Shown: one piece after another, positions 20,478-27,574 of the stretch | How the letters are laid out: each line of letters starts with the position of its first letter | Position numbering within the stretch: the stretch's first letter is position 1 | NCBI GenBank assembly: GCA_005883585.1 | Contig: VBFD01000133.1 | Coordinates: 1 to 43,276 of the forward strand | Direction: 5' to 3' | From: UBA10449 sp005883585 | GTDB taxonomy: Bacteria > Chloroflexota > Dormibacteria > Dormibacterales > Dormibacteraceae | DNA length: 43,276 nt | Made by a program: the position numbers and the translations under genes | Notes under the pieces: model-generated | Database searches by the model: none | Told to the model about the DNA's origin: nothing | Seen by the model: the letters and a program-made list of their open reading frames with translations, nothing else

Positions 20478-20899
20478 GGCTCGACTGGGCGCTCCTCGCC
20501 AACGCCGCGGAGGGTCCGCCCAACGGGCTTGTCTACATCCTCGGCGCCGGCATCGACACGCTCTGGCGAGACCAGTTCCCGGCGCCGTTCGGCGGCGCGA
20601 TGGTCCTTCGGGTTCTGTCGAGCCGGATCGAATCGGAGAGAACGCACAAGGTGGAGGTTTACTGCAGCGACGAGGACGGCAAGGCGGTTCTTCAACAGCC
20701 GGTCGTCCTCGCCTTGCCACCGCGAACCGTGCATAGCGAGCATCCCCAGGGCTGGGATCTTGCCGCCAACATCGTGATCAACCTGGCGGCAGTGGCGATA
20801 CCGAGACCTGGGTTGTACCGATTCGAGATCCTCATCGATGACCAGCAGGTCCGCACGCTCCCGTTCCGTGCGGTCCAGCCGCCGAAGAGCGACTCATGA
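20474..20899 (+). CDS. DUF6941-like beta-sandwich protein
   Basis: 141 residues from a TTG overlapping the amidohydrolase stop (TTGA). The order WALLANAAEGPPNGLVYILGAGIDTLWRDQFPAPF, MVLRVLSSRIESERTHKVEVYCSDEDGKAV and GLYRFEILIDDQQVRTLPFRAV fits the small single-domain proteins now grouped as DUF6941, predicted beta-rich and of unknown role. Its TGA overlaps the start of the following gene (ATGA), so it belongs to the amidohydrolase operon. Confidence 0.7.
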   Translation: MRLDWALLANAAEGPPNGLVYILGAGIDTLWRDQFPAPFGGAMVLRVLSSRIESERTHKVEVYCSDEDGKAVLQQPVVLALPPRTVHSEHPQGWDLAANIVINLAAVAIPRPGLYRFEILIDDQQVRTLPFRAVQPPKSDS

Positions 20900-21391
20900 C
20901 GCAGTGGCTCATCAGCCTTGTCGGCACGTGGGGTCTTCCGGCCATCTTCGTGACGATGACGGGCGAGAGCGCCGCGCCGCTACGGCGAACGAATCGTGCT
21001 CAGCCGTCTGGGTCGGCGGTTGGGCTTGAGTCGCGGCCACCTGCGGCTGGCGAACCGATTCTTCGACCGGTTCGGGCTGTGGGCTGTATTTGTCGGCCGC
21101 TTGCTCCCGATCGTGCGGACGTACATCTCGTTTCCAGCCGGGGTGTCGAAGATCGGCTACGTGAGGTTTGTGCTCGCCACATTGAGCGGAGCTATACCCT
21201 GGAACTTCGCGCTGGCTTATGCCGGGTACAAGCTGGGCCAGCACTACCAGACCGTCGCCGCCACCCTGTCGCCATTCGTGATCCCGATCGCGATCGGCGT
21301 CGTCATCCTGCTCGCCGTGGCGTGGTGGTTCGGCCGCAAGCTGGGTGAAGAGGAAGAGAAGATCCTGACCGCCGCGCCGACCGAGTCTTAG
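20896..21391 (+). pseudogene. DedA-family membrane protein broken by an internal deletion
   Basis: The start frame reads MTQWLISLVGTWGLPAIFVTMTGESA, the usual DedA N terminus, then shifts. A second frame takes over with RYGERIVLSRLGRRLGLS at about 20974 and continues through FDRFGLWAVFVGRLLPIVRTYISFPAG, IPWNFALAYAGYKLG and a C-terminal helix to the TAG at 21391. The normal segment between E-S-x-(G-x-P-x-P-S-E) and the G-R-Y-G-E-R motif, about 45 residues including a reentrant loop, is missing and the frame is shifted at the joint (about 20965-20978). DedA proteins act in lipid carrier recycling and membrane homeostasis; this copy cannot make a normal one. An assembly collapse is possible. Confidence 0.8.
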
Positions 21392-21636
21392 TCCGGGCTC
21401 ACCCTCGCGATCGTCTGACCCGGCTTGACCGGGTCGCCCTCTTCGAGCAACAACTCTTCGACGGTACCGGCGAACGGCGAGGGGATCTCGGCGTTCACCT
21501 TGTCGGTGAGCGCCTCGACGAGGGTCTCGCCTTCGTCGACATGGTCGCCCTTCTTCTTGCTCCAGGCCCCGATCGTTATCTCCTCGGCACCCTCGAGGTC
21601 GGGCATCACGATCTCGCGGACGTGCGTGCTGCTCAC
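21388..21636 (-). CDS. Stand-alone lipoyl/biotinyl-domain protein
   Basis: 82 residues, one lipoyl domain and nothing else: IVMPDLEGAEEITIGAWSKKKGDHVDEGETL, then VEALTDKVNAEIPSPFAG, where the Lys of TDKV is the expected attachment residue, and EGDPVKPGQTIARV. Free E2 lipoyl domains normally carry a peripheral-subunit and acyltransferase domain; here no 2-oxo acid dehydrogenase genes lie nearby. It may serve as an exchangeable lipoyl carrier. The start is a GTG at 21636, without a ribosome binding site. The 3' end overlaps the dedA remnant by 4 nt on the other strand. Confidence 0.85.
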   Translation of the reverse strand: MSSTHVREIVMPDLEGAEEITIGAWSKKKGDHVDEGETLVEALTDKVNAEIPSPFAGTVEELLLEEGDPVKPGQTIARVSPD

Positions 21637-21651
21637 CGTGCTAATTGTGGG

Positions 21652-23238
21652 TCAGGCCAGCGAAACGACGTCGAGGAGATCCTCCTCCCAGTAGTCGAGG
21701 CGGCCCTCGGGCATGAACAGCACGCGTCCCGGCCGCAGCGCTTCGACGAACTCGGGGTCGTGGCTGACGATCACCATCGTGCCCGACCATTCCGCCAGGG
21801 CATGAGCGACTCCAGTGCGCGACGGCGGATCCAGATTGTTGGTGGGCTCGTCCAGCAGCAACAGGTTGTGGCGGCCGGCGACGAGCTGCGCCAGGGCCAG
21901 CTTCGTCTTTTCGCCGCCGGAAAGAGTGCCGGCGTCCTGGCGGGCGATGTCGCCTGTGAGGTTGAAAGAGCCCAGGAGCGCCCGCAAGACGCGTTCGTCG
22001 GCATCGGACTGCTCGCGCATGTGCTGGAGCACGGTCACACCCGCACGGATGCCCTCATGCTCCTGCGCGTAATACCCGAGCGAAGCGTTGTGTCCCAGCC
22101 GAAACGAACCCGACGTCGGCTGCGACTGGGACGCGAGGATGCGCAGAAGGCTCGTCTTGCCCGCGCCGTTGAGCCCCATCACCAGCAGCCGCTGGCCGCG
22201 CTCGACCTCGAAGTTGACGTCGCGGAACACCAGTGGGCCGCCATAGCCCTTCGCCAGCTTCTCGACCGTGAGCGCGACGCGACCTCCGTGGGGCGGATCC
22301 GGGAACTGGACCTTGACCTTGCGCTCGCGGCGAGGCGCGTTGACTTGCTGCGCCTTCAGCCGGTCGACTCGCTTGAAGATCGACTTCGCGGTCCGCGCTC
22401 GCTTGGCGGTCTGCCGGCGCATGACTTCGGCGAGGAGGCTCAATCGTGTGATCTCGGCCTCCTGCCTGTGCGCGAGCGACGTCAGCCGCTTTTCCTCAAG
22501 CGCGCGCGCGGCCTGGTACTGCGAGTACGTGCCTCGGTACTCGACCATGCGCCCGGCATCGAGGTGGAGGACGCGGGTGATCGCGGCATCGAGCAGGACC
22601 AGGTCGTGGCTGACGACGATCACGGCTCCTCGGTTGTCGCGAAGGAAGTCCATCAGCCAGGCCTTGGCGTCGCTGTCGAGGTGGTTGGTCGGCTCGTCGA
22701 GCAGGATCAAGTCGGCGTCGGCGAAGAGGACGCGAGCCAGCTCCACGCGACGGCGCTCGCCGCCTGACAGCACGCCAAGTGGCAGGTCGACCCGATCGGG
22801 CTTGAGGCCGAGACCGGTGGCGATGCGGCGCGCATCTGACTCGCCCGAGTAGCCGCCGTCGAGCCGGTAACGCTCCTCGGCCTCGGAGAAACGCTCAACT
22901 GCTGCCGATGAATGGTCAGCCTCGAGCTTGCGGTGCAGCTCTTCGAGGCGCGCCGCGGCCTGGTCGAGACCGCGTCCGGAGAGGATGTGCGAAAGCGCCG
23001 TCTGCGCTGCCTCGGCGCGGGGCCGCGGGTTCTGAGGGACATAGCCGAGCGTGCCGCGGCGCAGCACGAGGCCGGCCTCGGGGTCGTGCTCCCCCGCAAG
23101 CACCTTGAGCAGGCTGGTCTTGCCCGCACCGTTTCTCCCCACCAGCCCGACCTTGTCGCCGGCGGCCACGGTGAAGCTGGCGTCGGACAGGACACGGCGC
23201 GCCGCGACGTCGATGGCGAGGTTGCGGACCTGGAGCAC
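21652..23238 (-). CDS. ABC-F family ATPase (ribosome-associated type)
   Basis: 528 residues from the GTG at 23238 (VLQVRNLAID), which matches the family start; the frame is open to a GTG at 23289. Two ABC domains in one chain without membrane segments: Walker A GRNGAGKTS and GLNGAGKTS, signatures LSGGERRRVELA and LSGGEKTKLALA, Walker B LILLDEPTNHLD and LLLLDEPTNNLD. The linker between them is long, charged and helical (RRQTAKRARTAKSIFKRVDR), as in ABC-F proteins that act on the ribosomal E site. Whether it is a housekeeping (EttA/Uup-like) or a resistance (ARE) member cannot be settled; no antibiotic gene is close. Confidence 0.92.
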   Translation of the reverse strand: MLQVRNLAIDVAARRVLSDASFTVAAGDKVGLVGRNGAGKTSLLKVLAGEHDPEAGLVLRRGTLGYVPQNPRPRAEAAQTALSHILSGRGLDQAAARLEELHRKLEADHSSAAVERFSEAEERYRLDGGYSGESDARRIATGLGLKPDRVDLPLGVLSGGERRRVELARVLFADADLILLDEPTNHLDSDAKAWLMDFLRDNRGAVIVVSHDLVLLDAAITRVLHLDAGRMVEYRGTYSQYQAARALEEKRLTSLAHRQEAEITRLSLLAEVMRRQTAKRARTAKSIFKRVDRLKAQQVNAPRRERKVKVQFPDPPHGGRVALTVEKLAKGYGGPLVFRDVNFEVERGQRLLVMGLNGAGKTSLLRILASQSQPTSGSFRLGHNASLGYYAQEHEGIRAGVTVLQHMREQSDADERVLRALLGSFNLTGDIARQDAGTLSGGEKTKLALAQLVAGRHNLLLLDEPTNNLDPPSRTGVAHALAEWSGTMVIVSHDPEFVEALRPGRVLFMPEGRLDYWEEDLLDVVSLA

Positions 23239-23302
23239 GAGTGGGGATGTTACCCAGGCCGCGCCCCGGCGTTTGGTCTGAATCAACACGGGAGGCGGTC
23301 AC

Positions 23303-24211
23303 ATGAAACGGTTAGTCGTCGCCATCGCGCTTTTGGTCGGGATCTTCGTGGCCGCCGCGTGCGGTGGGAGCACAGGCTCTACCGCCGGCTCCGGAGGCCC
23401 GTCTCACTATCCGTCGACAGCGCTCGGTTCCTCCGGTGGGACGCCGGTAAAGGGTGTCCCGGATCAGAGCGCCGGAGGCGCCGTCACAAATCCCAACCCC
23501 ACCTCCGACGTCGTGCCCCCGATCCAGGGCCCCCAGGTCATCCGCCAGGCGCAGCTGGCAATCAGCGTCAAATCGGGTTCCTTCGACTCCAGCCTGGCCA
23601 CGGTGCGCTCGGTGGTTCAAATCGAGCACGGCTACGTCTCAGGCACCGACGCACAGGCAAGCCCGGTCACCAACGACCAGATCCGTACGGGCGTGATCAG
23701 CTTCATGGTCCCGGCGGCCAATTTCGACGCGGCCATCGACGCGCTGTCGAACCTGGGCAAGGTCACGAACTATCACATAAGCGGTCAGGACGTCAGCGCG
23801 CAATACGTCGACCTCCAGGCTCGGCTTGCAAACGAGGAGGCGCAGCGCAACGCGATGCTCGCCCTGCTCGCGAAAGCGCAGACCGTCGAGCAGATCATCA
23901 TGGTGCAGAACCAGATCGGCCAGATCACCGGTCAGATCGAGCAGCTCAAAGGCCAGATCCAGTACATCGATCACAACGTCGCCTTCAGCACCATCAGCGT
24001 CACGCTGACAGAGGCCGGTGCGCCGCTCGTGACGGCTCCGTCAGACAACTGGGGCTTCGCAACGGCCCTAACCGACGCCGCGCACAACTTCGTGACCACG
24101 GTCAATTACCTCATCACTTTCGTGGGCGCGGTCGGCCCCGTCCTGGTCCTTCTCGGTCTTGGTTACCTGGTGTGGCGTCGGGCCGGCCGGCCCGGCTGGC
24201 GTCGGGCGTAG
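23303..24211 (+). CDS. DUF4349 lipoprotein
   Basis: 302 residues; GGGAGG 7 nt before the ATG. The signal peptide MKRLVVAIALLVGIFVAAACGG has a lipobox (VAAAC) at residues 17-21, so the protein is lipid-anchored outside. The DUF4349 core follows: IRQAQLAISVKSGSFDSSLATV, HGYVSGTDAQ, GVISFMVPAANFDAAIDALSNLGKV, a coiled-coil-like helix (ARLANEEAQRNAMLALLAKA, QIGQITGQIEQLKGQIQYI), the strand STISVTLTEAG, and a C-terminal membrane helix FVGAVGPVLVLLGLGYLVW. The function of the family is unknown. The gene is divergent from the ABC-F gene. Confidence 0.9.
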   Translation: MKRLVVAIALLVGIFVAAACGGSTGSTAGSGGPSHYPSTALGSSGGTPVKGVPDQSAGGAVTNPNPTSDVVPPIQGPQVIRQAQLAISVKSGSFDSSLATVRSVVQIEHGYVSGTDAQASPVTNDQIRTGVISFMVPAANFDAAIDALSNLGKVTNYHISGQDVSAQYVDLQARLANEEAQRNAMLALLAKAQTVEQIIMVQNQIGQITGQIEQLKGQIQYIDHNVAFSTISVTLTEAGAPLVTAPSDNWGFATALTDAAHNFVTTVNYLITFVGAVGPVLVLLGLGYLVWRRAGRPGWRRA

Positions 24212-24213
24212 GA

Positions 24214-24255
24214 AACCGCGTGGGCTCCCCACACACCGGGGAGCCCACCTCGGTT
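24214..24255 (+). terminator. Strong hairpin after the DUF4349 gene
   Basis: GTGGGCTCCCC (24220-24230), 7-nt loop, GGGGAGCCCAC (24238-24248): a perfect 11-bp stem, extended by AACCG/CGGTT (24214-24218/24251-24255) across a small internal loop. It begins right after the stop. There is no T tract, so termination may be of the hairpin-only type. Confidence 0.6.
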
Positions 24256-24333
24256 AGCGGGGCTAAAGGTCGGGGTCGGTCAAGTAACCTGCTCGGGTAA
24301 CGCCATGAGCAGATTTGAGGGGACTCGGCGAAT

Positions 24334-24813
24334 TTGAAAAGGTGGGTGGCGATCGCGGCGCTGGCCCTGGTCGCGTCGGCTTGCGGCGGAACCGGCAGCA
24401 CGGCTTCCTCGTCGCCCTCTCCTGCTCCCGCGGCCAGTCCGAGCCCGACCCCATCGCCGACGCCGACCGGCTTCAGCTTCAAGCTCAACGGGATCAACAC
24501 CACGGCGGCAGGGACGATCACCGTCACCGCCCCGCCGGGCAGTGTCAAGGTCCAGCTTGTCATTCATGGGCTCCAGGCCAACTCGTCGCACATCTCGCAC
24601 GTCCACATCGGCAGCTGCACGCAGCGAGGGAACATCGCGTTTGCGCTGATGCAGGTGATCGCCGATGGGCAGGGCAACGCGGACGTGACGACGAACATCA
24701 ACGGTGCCGTGTATCCGCCGGCCAACGGGACCTGGTACGTCGTCGTGCACGCCGGGCCGGACCTGGGGGGCTCGAACGCCACGTACCTTCTCTGCGGGAA
24801 CCTGTTCGCGTAA
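24334..24813 (+). CDS. CHRD-like secreted lipoprotein
   Basis: 159 residues from a TTG with GAGGGGA about 11 nt upstream. The signal peptide MKRWVAIAALALVASACGG carries a lipobox (VASAC). A Ser/Pro-rich spacer (SPSPAPAASPSPTPSPTPT) is followed by a beta-sandwich-like domain resembling CHRD: TAAGTITVTAPPGSVKVQLVIHGL, SSHISHVHIGSCTQRG, ADGQGNADVTTNINGAVYPPANGTWYVVVHAGPD. The histidine-rich strand HISHVHIG is typical of CHRD proteins. The next gene, an ECF sigma factor, starts 7 nt after the stop, so this extracytoplasmic protein is probably in the sigma operon. Confidence 0.75.
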   Translation: MKRWVAIAALALVASACGGTGSTASSSPSPAPAASPSPTPSPTPTGFSFKLNGINTTAAGTITVTAPPGSVKVQLVIHGLQANSSHISHVHIGSCTQRGNIAFALMQVIADGQGNADVTTNINGAVYPPANGTWYVVVHAGPDLGGSNATYLLCGNLFA

Positions 24814-24820
24814 AAGCTTC

Positions 24821-25375
24821 ATGACGGTGGATCCCCAACGCCCAGGTGATTCGTCCGTGCCGTCAGAACCATCAGGTGAGGTGGTCGATCTTCCGAGCGC
24901 TACGCGCGCAATTGACATCGCGCTCGACGAGCTGGAGCTCGTGTATGCCTTCATCTTTGCGCGGGTCGGCAACCGCGCCGACGCCGAAGACCTGACCCAG
25001 CAGGTGGCGATGAAAGCATTTCCCAGGCTGCGCCCCAGCGCGCCCGCGAGCTCGATTCGAGGCTACCTGTTCGCGACCGCGCGGTCGGTGCTGGGGGCTT
25101 TCTGGAGCACGCGCCTCGGGCTATCGCAGGCAGAGCTGCACGAGGACCTGGCGCTGGCAATCCCGCAGGGGCCGCCATCGGACGAATCTGTGGAAAGGGC
25201 GCAGCGCATACTCGCGGAGCTCAGCGACAACTACCGCCGCGTTCTCGAGCTGCGTTTCCTGCACGGGTACTCACTGAAGGAAGTGGCCGCCGAGATGCGT
25301 TCAACCGTCGGCGCGATCAAGGTCATGCAGCTGCGCGCGCTGCGCGCCGCGGCAAAGGTCGATCCGGATGGGTAA
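24821..25375 (+). CDS. ECF-type RNA polymerase sigma factor
   Basis: 184 residues from the ATG at 24821. Region 2: LELVYAFIFARVGNRADAEDLTQQVAMKAFPRL (about residues 39-70), with the D-A-E-D-L-x-Q-x-V/T core that binds core polymerase and the -10 element. Region 4: LSDNYRRVLELRFLHGYSLKEVAAEMRSTVGAIKVMQLRAL, a helix-turn-helix for the -35 element. An unusual N-terminal extension of about 30 mostly polar residues precedes region 2. The 3' end overlaps the Rieske gene by 8 nt; ECF factors are normally followed by their anti-sigma gene, so the Rieske protein takes that place. Confidence 0.9.
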   Translation: MTVDPQRPGDSSVPSEPSGEVVDLPSATRAIDIALDELELVYAFIFARVGNRADAEDLTQQVAMKAFPRLRPSAPASSIRGYLFATARSVLGAFWSTRLGLSQAELHEDLALAIPQGPPSDESVERAQRILAELSDNYRRVLELRFLHGYSLKEVAAEMRSTVGAIKVMQLRALRAAAKVDPDG

Positions 25376-26027
25376 GAAACCGGAGAACCGGGTCGAGCGC
25401 ATCGTCAACGACCTCCTGCACGGCCGCCGGTTGAAGCTGCGCGCGGGCGACGCCGAGGAGAAGGAGGCGATCACCGCCGCCGCTCGGTTTGCCGCCGCGC
25501 GCCAGGGCCCGCAGAGGATGAGCCCCGCGTTCCGGCGCCGCCTGGCCCAAACCCTCGAGTCGGCGCCCAAAGAGACATGGTTGACGCGCCGCGCCGCGAT
25601 GGTGGCCGGTCTTGGCGTGGCAGCGGCCGCACTCGCGGGCGGAATCGTGGGTCGGGCGCTCGAACCGGCCGGAAGTCCAGCGCCGAGCGCGACATCGAGT
25701 CCGGTGCTTCCTAAGAACGGACGCTGGACTGACGTCGGTGCGCTCACTGATTTCAGCGAGGGCCAGGGCAAGCTGGTCAGAGCGGGCGGCGTCCGCGCGT
25801 TCGTGTTCCGCCAGGGCGAGGCCGTGACCGCGGTGTCATCGATGTGCTCGCACCTGCCTTGCGAGCTGTGGTGGGACCGCGGCCCAAGTGTCCTGCAATG
25901 CCCATGCCACCCGGTGTCGTTCACCCGCGACGGGAAGCCAAGCAGCCCGTCGTACACGCTGCCGGCGCTGAACGAGGTCAAGGCCCGTGTCAGCGCCGAG
26001 GGACGCGTGGAGGTCCTGGGCACATGA
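25368..26027 (+). CDS. Membrane-anchored Rieske 2Fe-2S protein in the anti-sigma position
   Basis: 219 residues. Residues 1-70 are a charged, helical, cytoplasmic-type segment (VERIVNDLLHGRRL, SPAFRRRLAQTLES). A twin-arginine-like WLTRRAAMVAGLGVAAAALAGGIVG (71-95) gives a membrane anchor. A spacer rich in Ser/Pro/Ala leads to the Rieske domain: CSHLPC (Cys160, His162) and CPCHPV (Cys178, His181) bind the cluster, and Cys165/Cys180 can form the disulfide typical of cytochrome bc-type, high-potential Rieske proteins. No cytochrome b gene is near. The 8-nt overlap with the sigma gene and the N-terminal cytoplasmic segment suggest an anti-sigma role that senses redox state outside. The alternative is an electron carrier that is merely co-transcribed. 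Confidence 0.85.
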   Translation: MGKKPENRVERIVNDLLHGRRLKLRAGDAEEKEAITAAARFAAARQGPQRMSPAFRRRLAQTLESAPKETWLTRRAAMVAGLGVAAAALAGGIVGRALEPAGSPAPSATSSPVLPKNGRWTDVGALTDFSEGQGKLVRAGGVRAFVFRQGEAVTAVSSMCSHLPCELWWDRGPSVLQCPCHPVSFTRDGKPSSPSYTLPALNEVKARVSAEGRVEVLGT

Positions 26028-26287
26028 CGGTCAACGAGCACCGGCTGCGCCAGAAGGCGCTGGATCGGTGCCTGCAGCTGTTGGAGGAGGCCCAGGTGGG
26101 AGGTCGCACGCGCGTCGACGGACCACTCGGCATCTCGCTGAGGCGCCACCTCGACCGCGCCGGCGTGATCGCCGACCATCGCCTCGAAGGCAGGCGTATC
26201 GATCGGGTGCTGGACGACATCTTCGCGCTGCAAGCGCAGCTGCTGGGACAGGCTCCGGAGGATCGCCGCCAGCGCAACGGCACCTAG
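26024..26287 (+). CDS. Uncharacterised 87-aa protein of the sigma/Rieske operon
   Basis: 87 residues, ATG overlapping the Rieske stop (ATGA). It appears all-helical and charged: NEHRLRQKALDRCLQLLEEA, then LGISLRRHLDRAGVIADHRLEGRRIDRVLDDIFALQAQLLG. The frame is open upstream to 25844 only as a shadow. No family is recognised. The tight overlap with the Rieske gene and the regular helical pattern argue that it is translated; it could be a partner of the sigma factor. Confidence 0.65.
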   Translation: MTVNEHRLRQKALDRCLQLLEEAQVGGRTRVDGPLGISLRRHLDRAGVIADHRLEGRRIDRVLDDIFALQAQLLGQAPEDRRQRNGT

Positions 26288-26310
26288 GCCCAATATCATT
26301 GGCGGTCGTT

Positions 26311-27540
26311 GTGGCAAGTTCCTTCAGCGCGTCACGCGCCTTCCTCCTGACGTCCGAATCGGTGACCGAGGGCCACCCCGACAAGGTGTGTGACCAGGTC
26401 TCAGACGCCGTCCTCGACGGAATGCTGGCCCAGGATGCGCACGCGCGAGTTGCGTGCGAGACGGCGATCACGAAAGGCCTTTGCGTGGTCATCGGCGAGG
26501 TCACCACGCACGCCGAGCTCGATATCCAGCGCACGATCCGCGACACGATCCGGGGCATCGGCTACAACATGGAGGAGATTGGCTTCGACGCGGACCACGC
26601 GCTGATCCAGGTCTATCTCAAAGAGCAGTCGCCGGACATCGCCGCGAGCGTGAACCATTCATTGGAAGAGCGGGAGGGGACGCTCGCCGACGATCCCTTT
26701 GAGCTGCAGGGGGCCGGAGACCAGGGCATGATGATCGGCTTCGCGTGCCGCGAGACGCCAGAGCTGATGCCGTTGACGATCTCGCTCGCGCACAGGCTGG
26801 CGCGGCGCCTCGCGCTGACACGCAAGGATGGGTCGCTTCCGTTCCTACGGCCCGATGGCAAGACCCAGGTCACCGTCGAGTACGAATTGGGGAAGCCGAA
26901 GCGTATCGAAGCGGTAGTCGTCTCCACGCATCACGCTCCCAACGCGAGCCAGAAGGAGGTGAACGATGGAGTGCGCGAGCTGGTGATCGACCCAGTCCTC
27001 GAAGGCTATGTGATCGACGCCAATACCAAGATCATGGTCAACCCCAGCGGAAAGTTCATCGTCGGCGGGCCGGCCGCGGATGCCGGCCTGACCGGACGCA
27101 AGATCATCGTCGACACGTATGGCGGCGTGGCCCGGCACGGCGGCGGCGCCTTCAGCGGCAAGGACCCTTCCAAGGTGGACCGTTCGGCTGCTTACGCGGC
27201 CCGGCACGTGGCCAAGAACCTGGTGGCGGCCGGCCTGGCGGAGCGGTGCGAGGTGCAGGTGTCGTACGCGATCGGACGCGCGCACCCGACATCGATCGCT
27301 GTGGAAACGTTTGGCACGGGTGCAGTGTCAGAGAGGGAGCTGCTCGAGCTCGTGCGCCGGCACTTCGACCTGCGACCGGCCGCAATCATCGCGAACATGG
27401 ACCTGCTGCGGCCGATCTACCGGCCCACCGCCGCCTACGGCCATTTCGGCCGCGACGACCTCGGCGTGCCCTGGGAGAACACCAATCGGGTCGAGGCGCT
27501 GCGCGCCGACTCGTCGGCTCTCTCGCGCGCGGTCGATTAA
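26311..27540 (+). CDS. metK: S-adenosylmethionine synthetase
   Basis: 409 residues from the GTG at 26311; a TTG at 26299 is the alternative and the long frame upstream is not coding. It makes AdoMet from methionine and ATP. Motifs: SVTEGHPDKVCDQVSDAVLD (ATP and methionine binding), QGAGDQGMMIGFA (the family signature GAGDQG), HHAPNASQKEV, and GGGAFSGKDPSKVDRSAAY (phosphate loop and second signature). All three domains of the family are complete. No S-box or other riboswitch can be seen in the short gap before it. Confidence 0.97.
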   Translation: MASSFSASRAFLLTSESVTEGHPDKVCDQVSDAVLDGMLAQDAHARVACETAITKGLCVVIGEVTTHAELDIQRTIRDTIRGIGYNMEEIGFDADHALIQVYLKEQSPDIAASVNHSLEEREGTLADDPFELQGAGDQGMMIGFACRETPELMPLTISLAHRLARRLALTRKDGSLPFLRPDGKTQVTVEYELGKPKRIEAVVVSTHHAPNASQKEVNDGVRELVIDPVLEGYVIDANTKIMVNPSGKFIVGGPAADAGLTGRKIIVDTYGGVARHGGGAFSGKDPSKVDRSAAYAARHVAKNLVAAGLAERCEVQVSYAIGRAHPTSIAVETFGTGAVSERELLELVRRHFDLRPAAIIANMDLLRPIYRPTAAYGHFGRDDLGVPWENTNRVEALRADSSALSRAVD

Positions 27541-27574
27541 CTCGCCAGGCCGCGTTTCAAAGGCTCCGGTTTCG

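Noticed and set aside
26288..26310. AdoMet riboswitch before metK
   Set aside because: The gap is far too short and the upstream sequence is coding.
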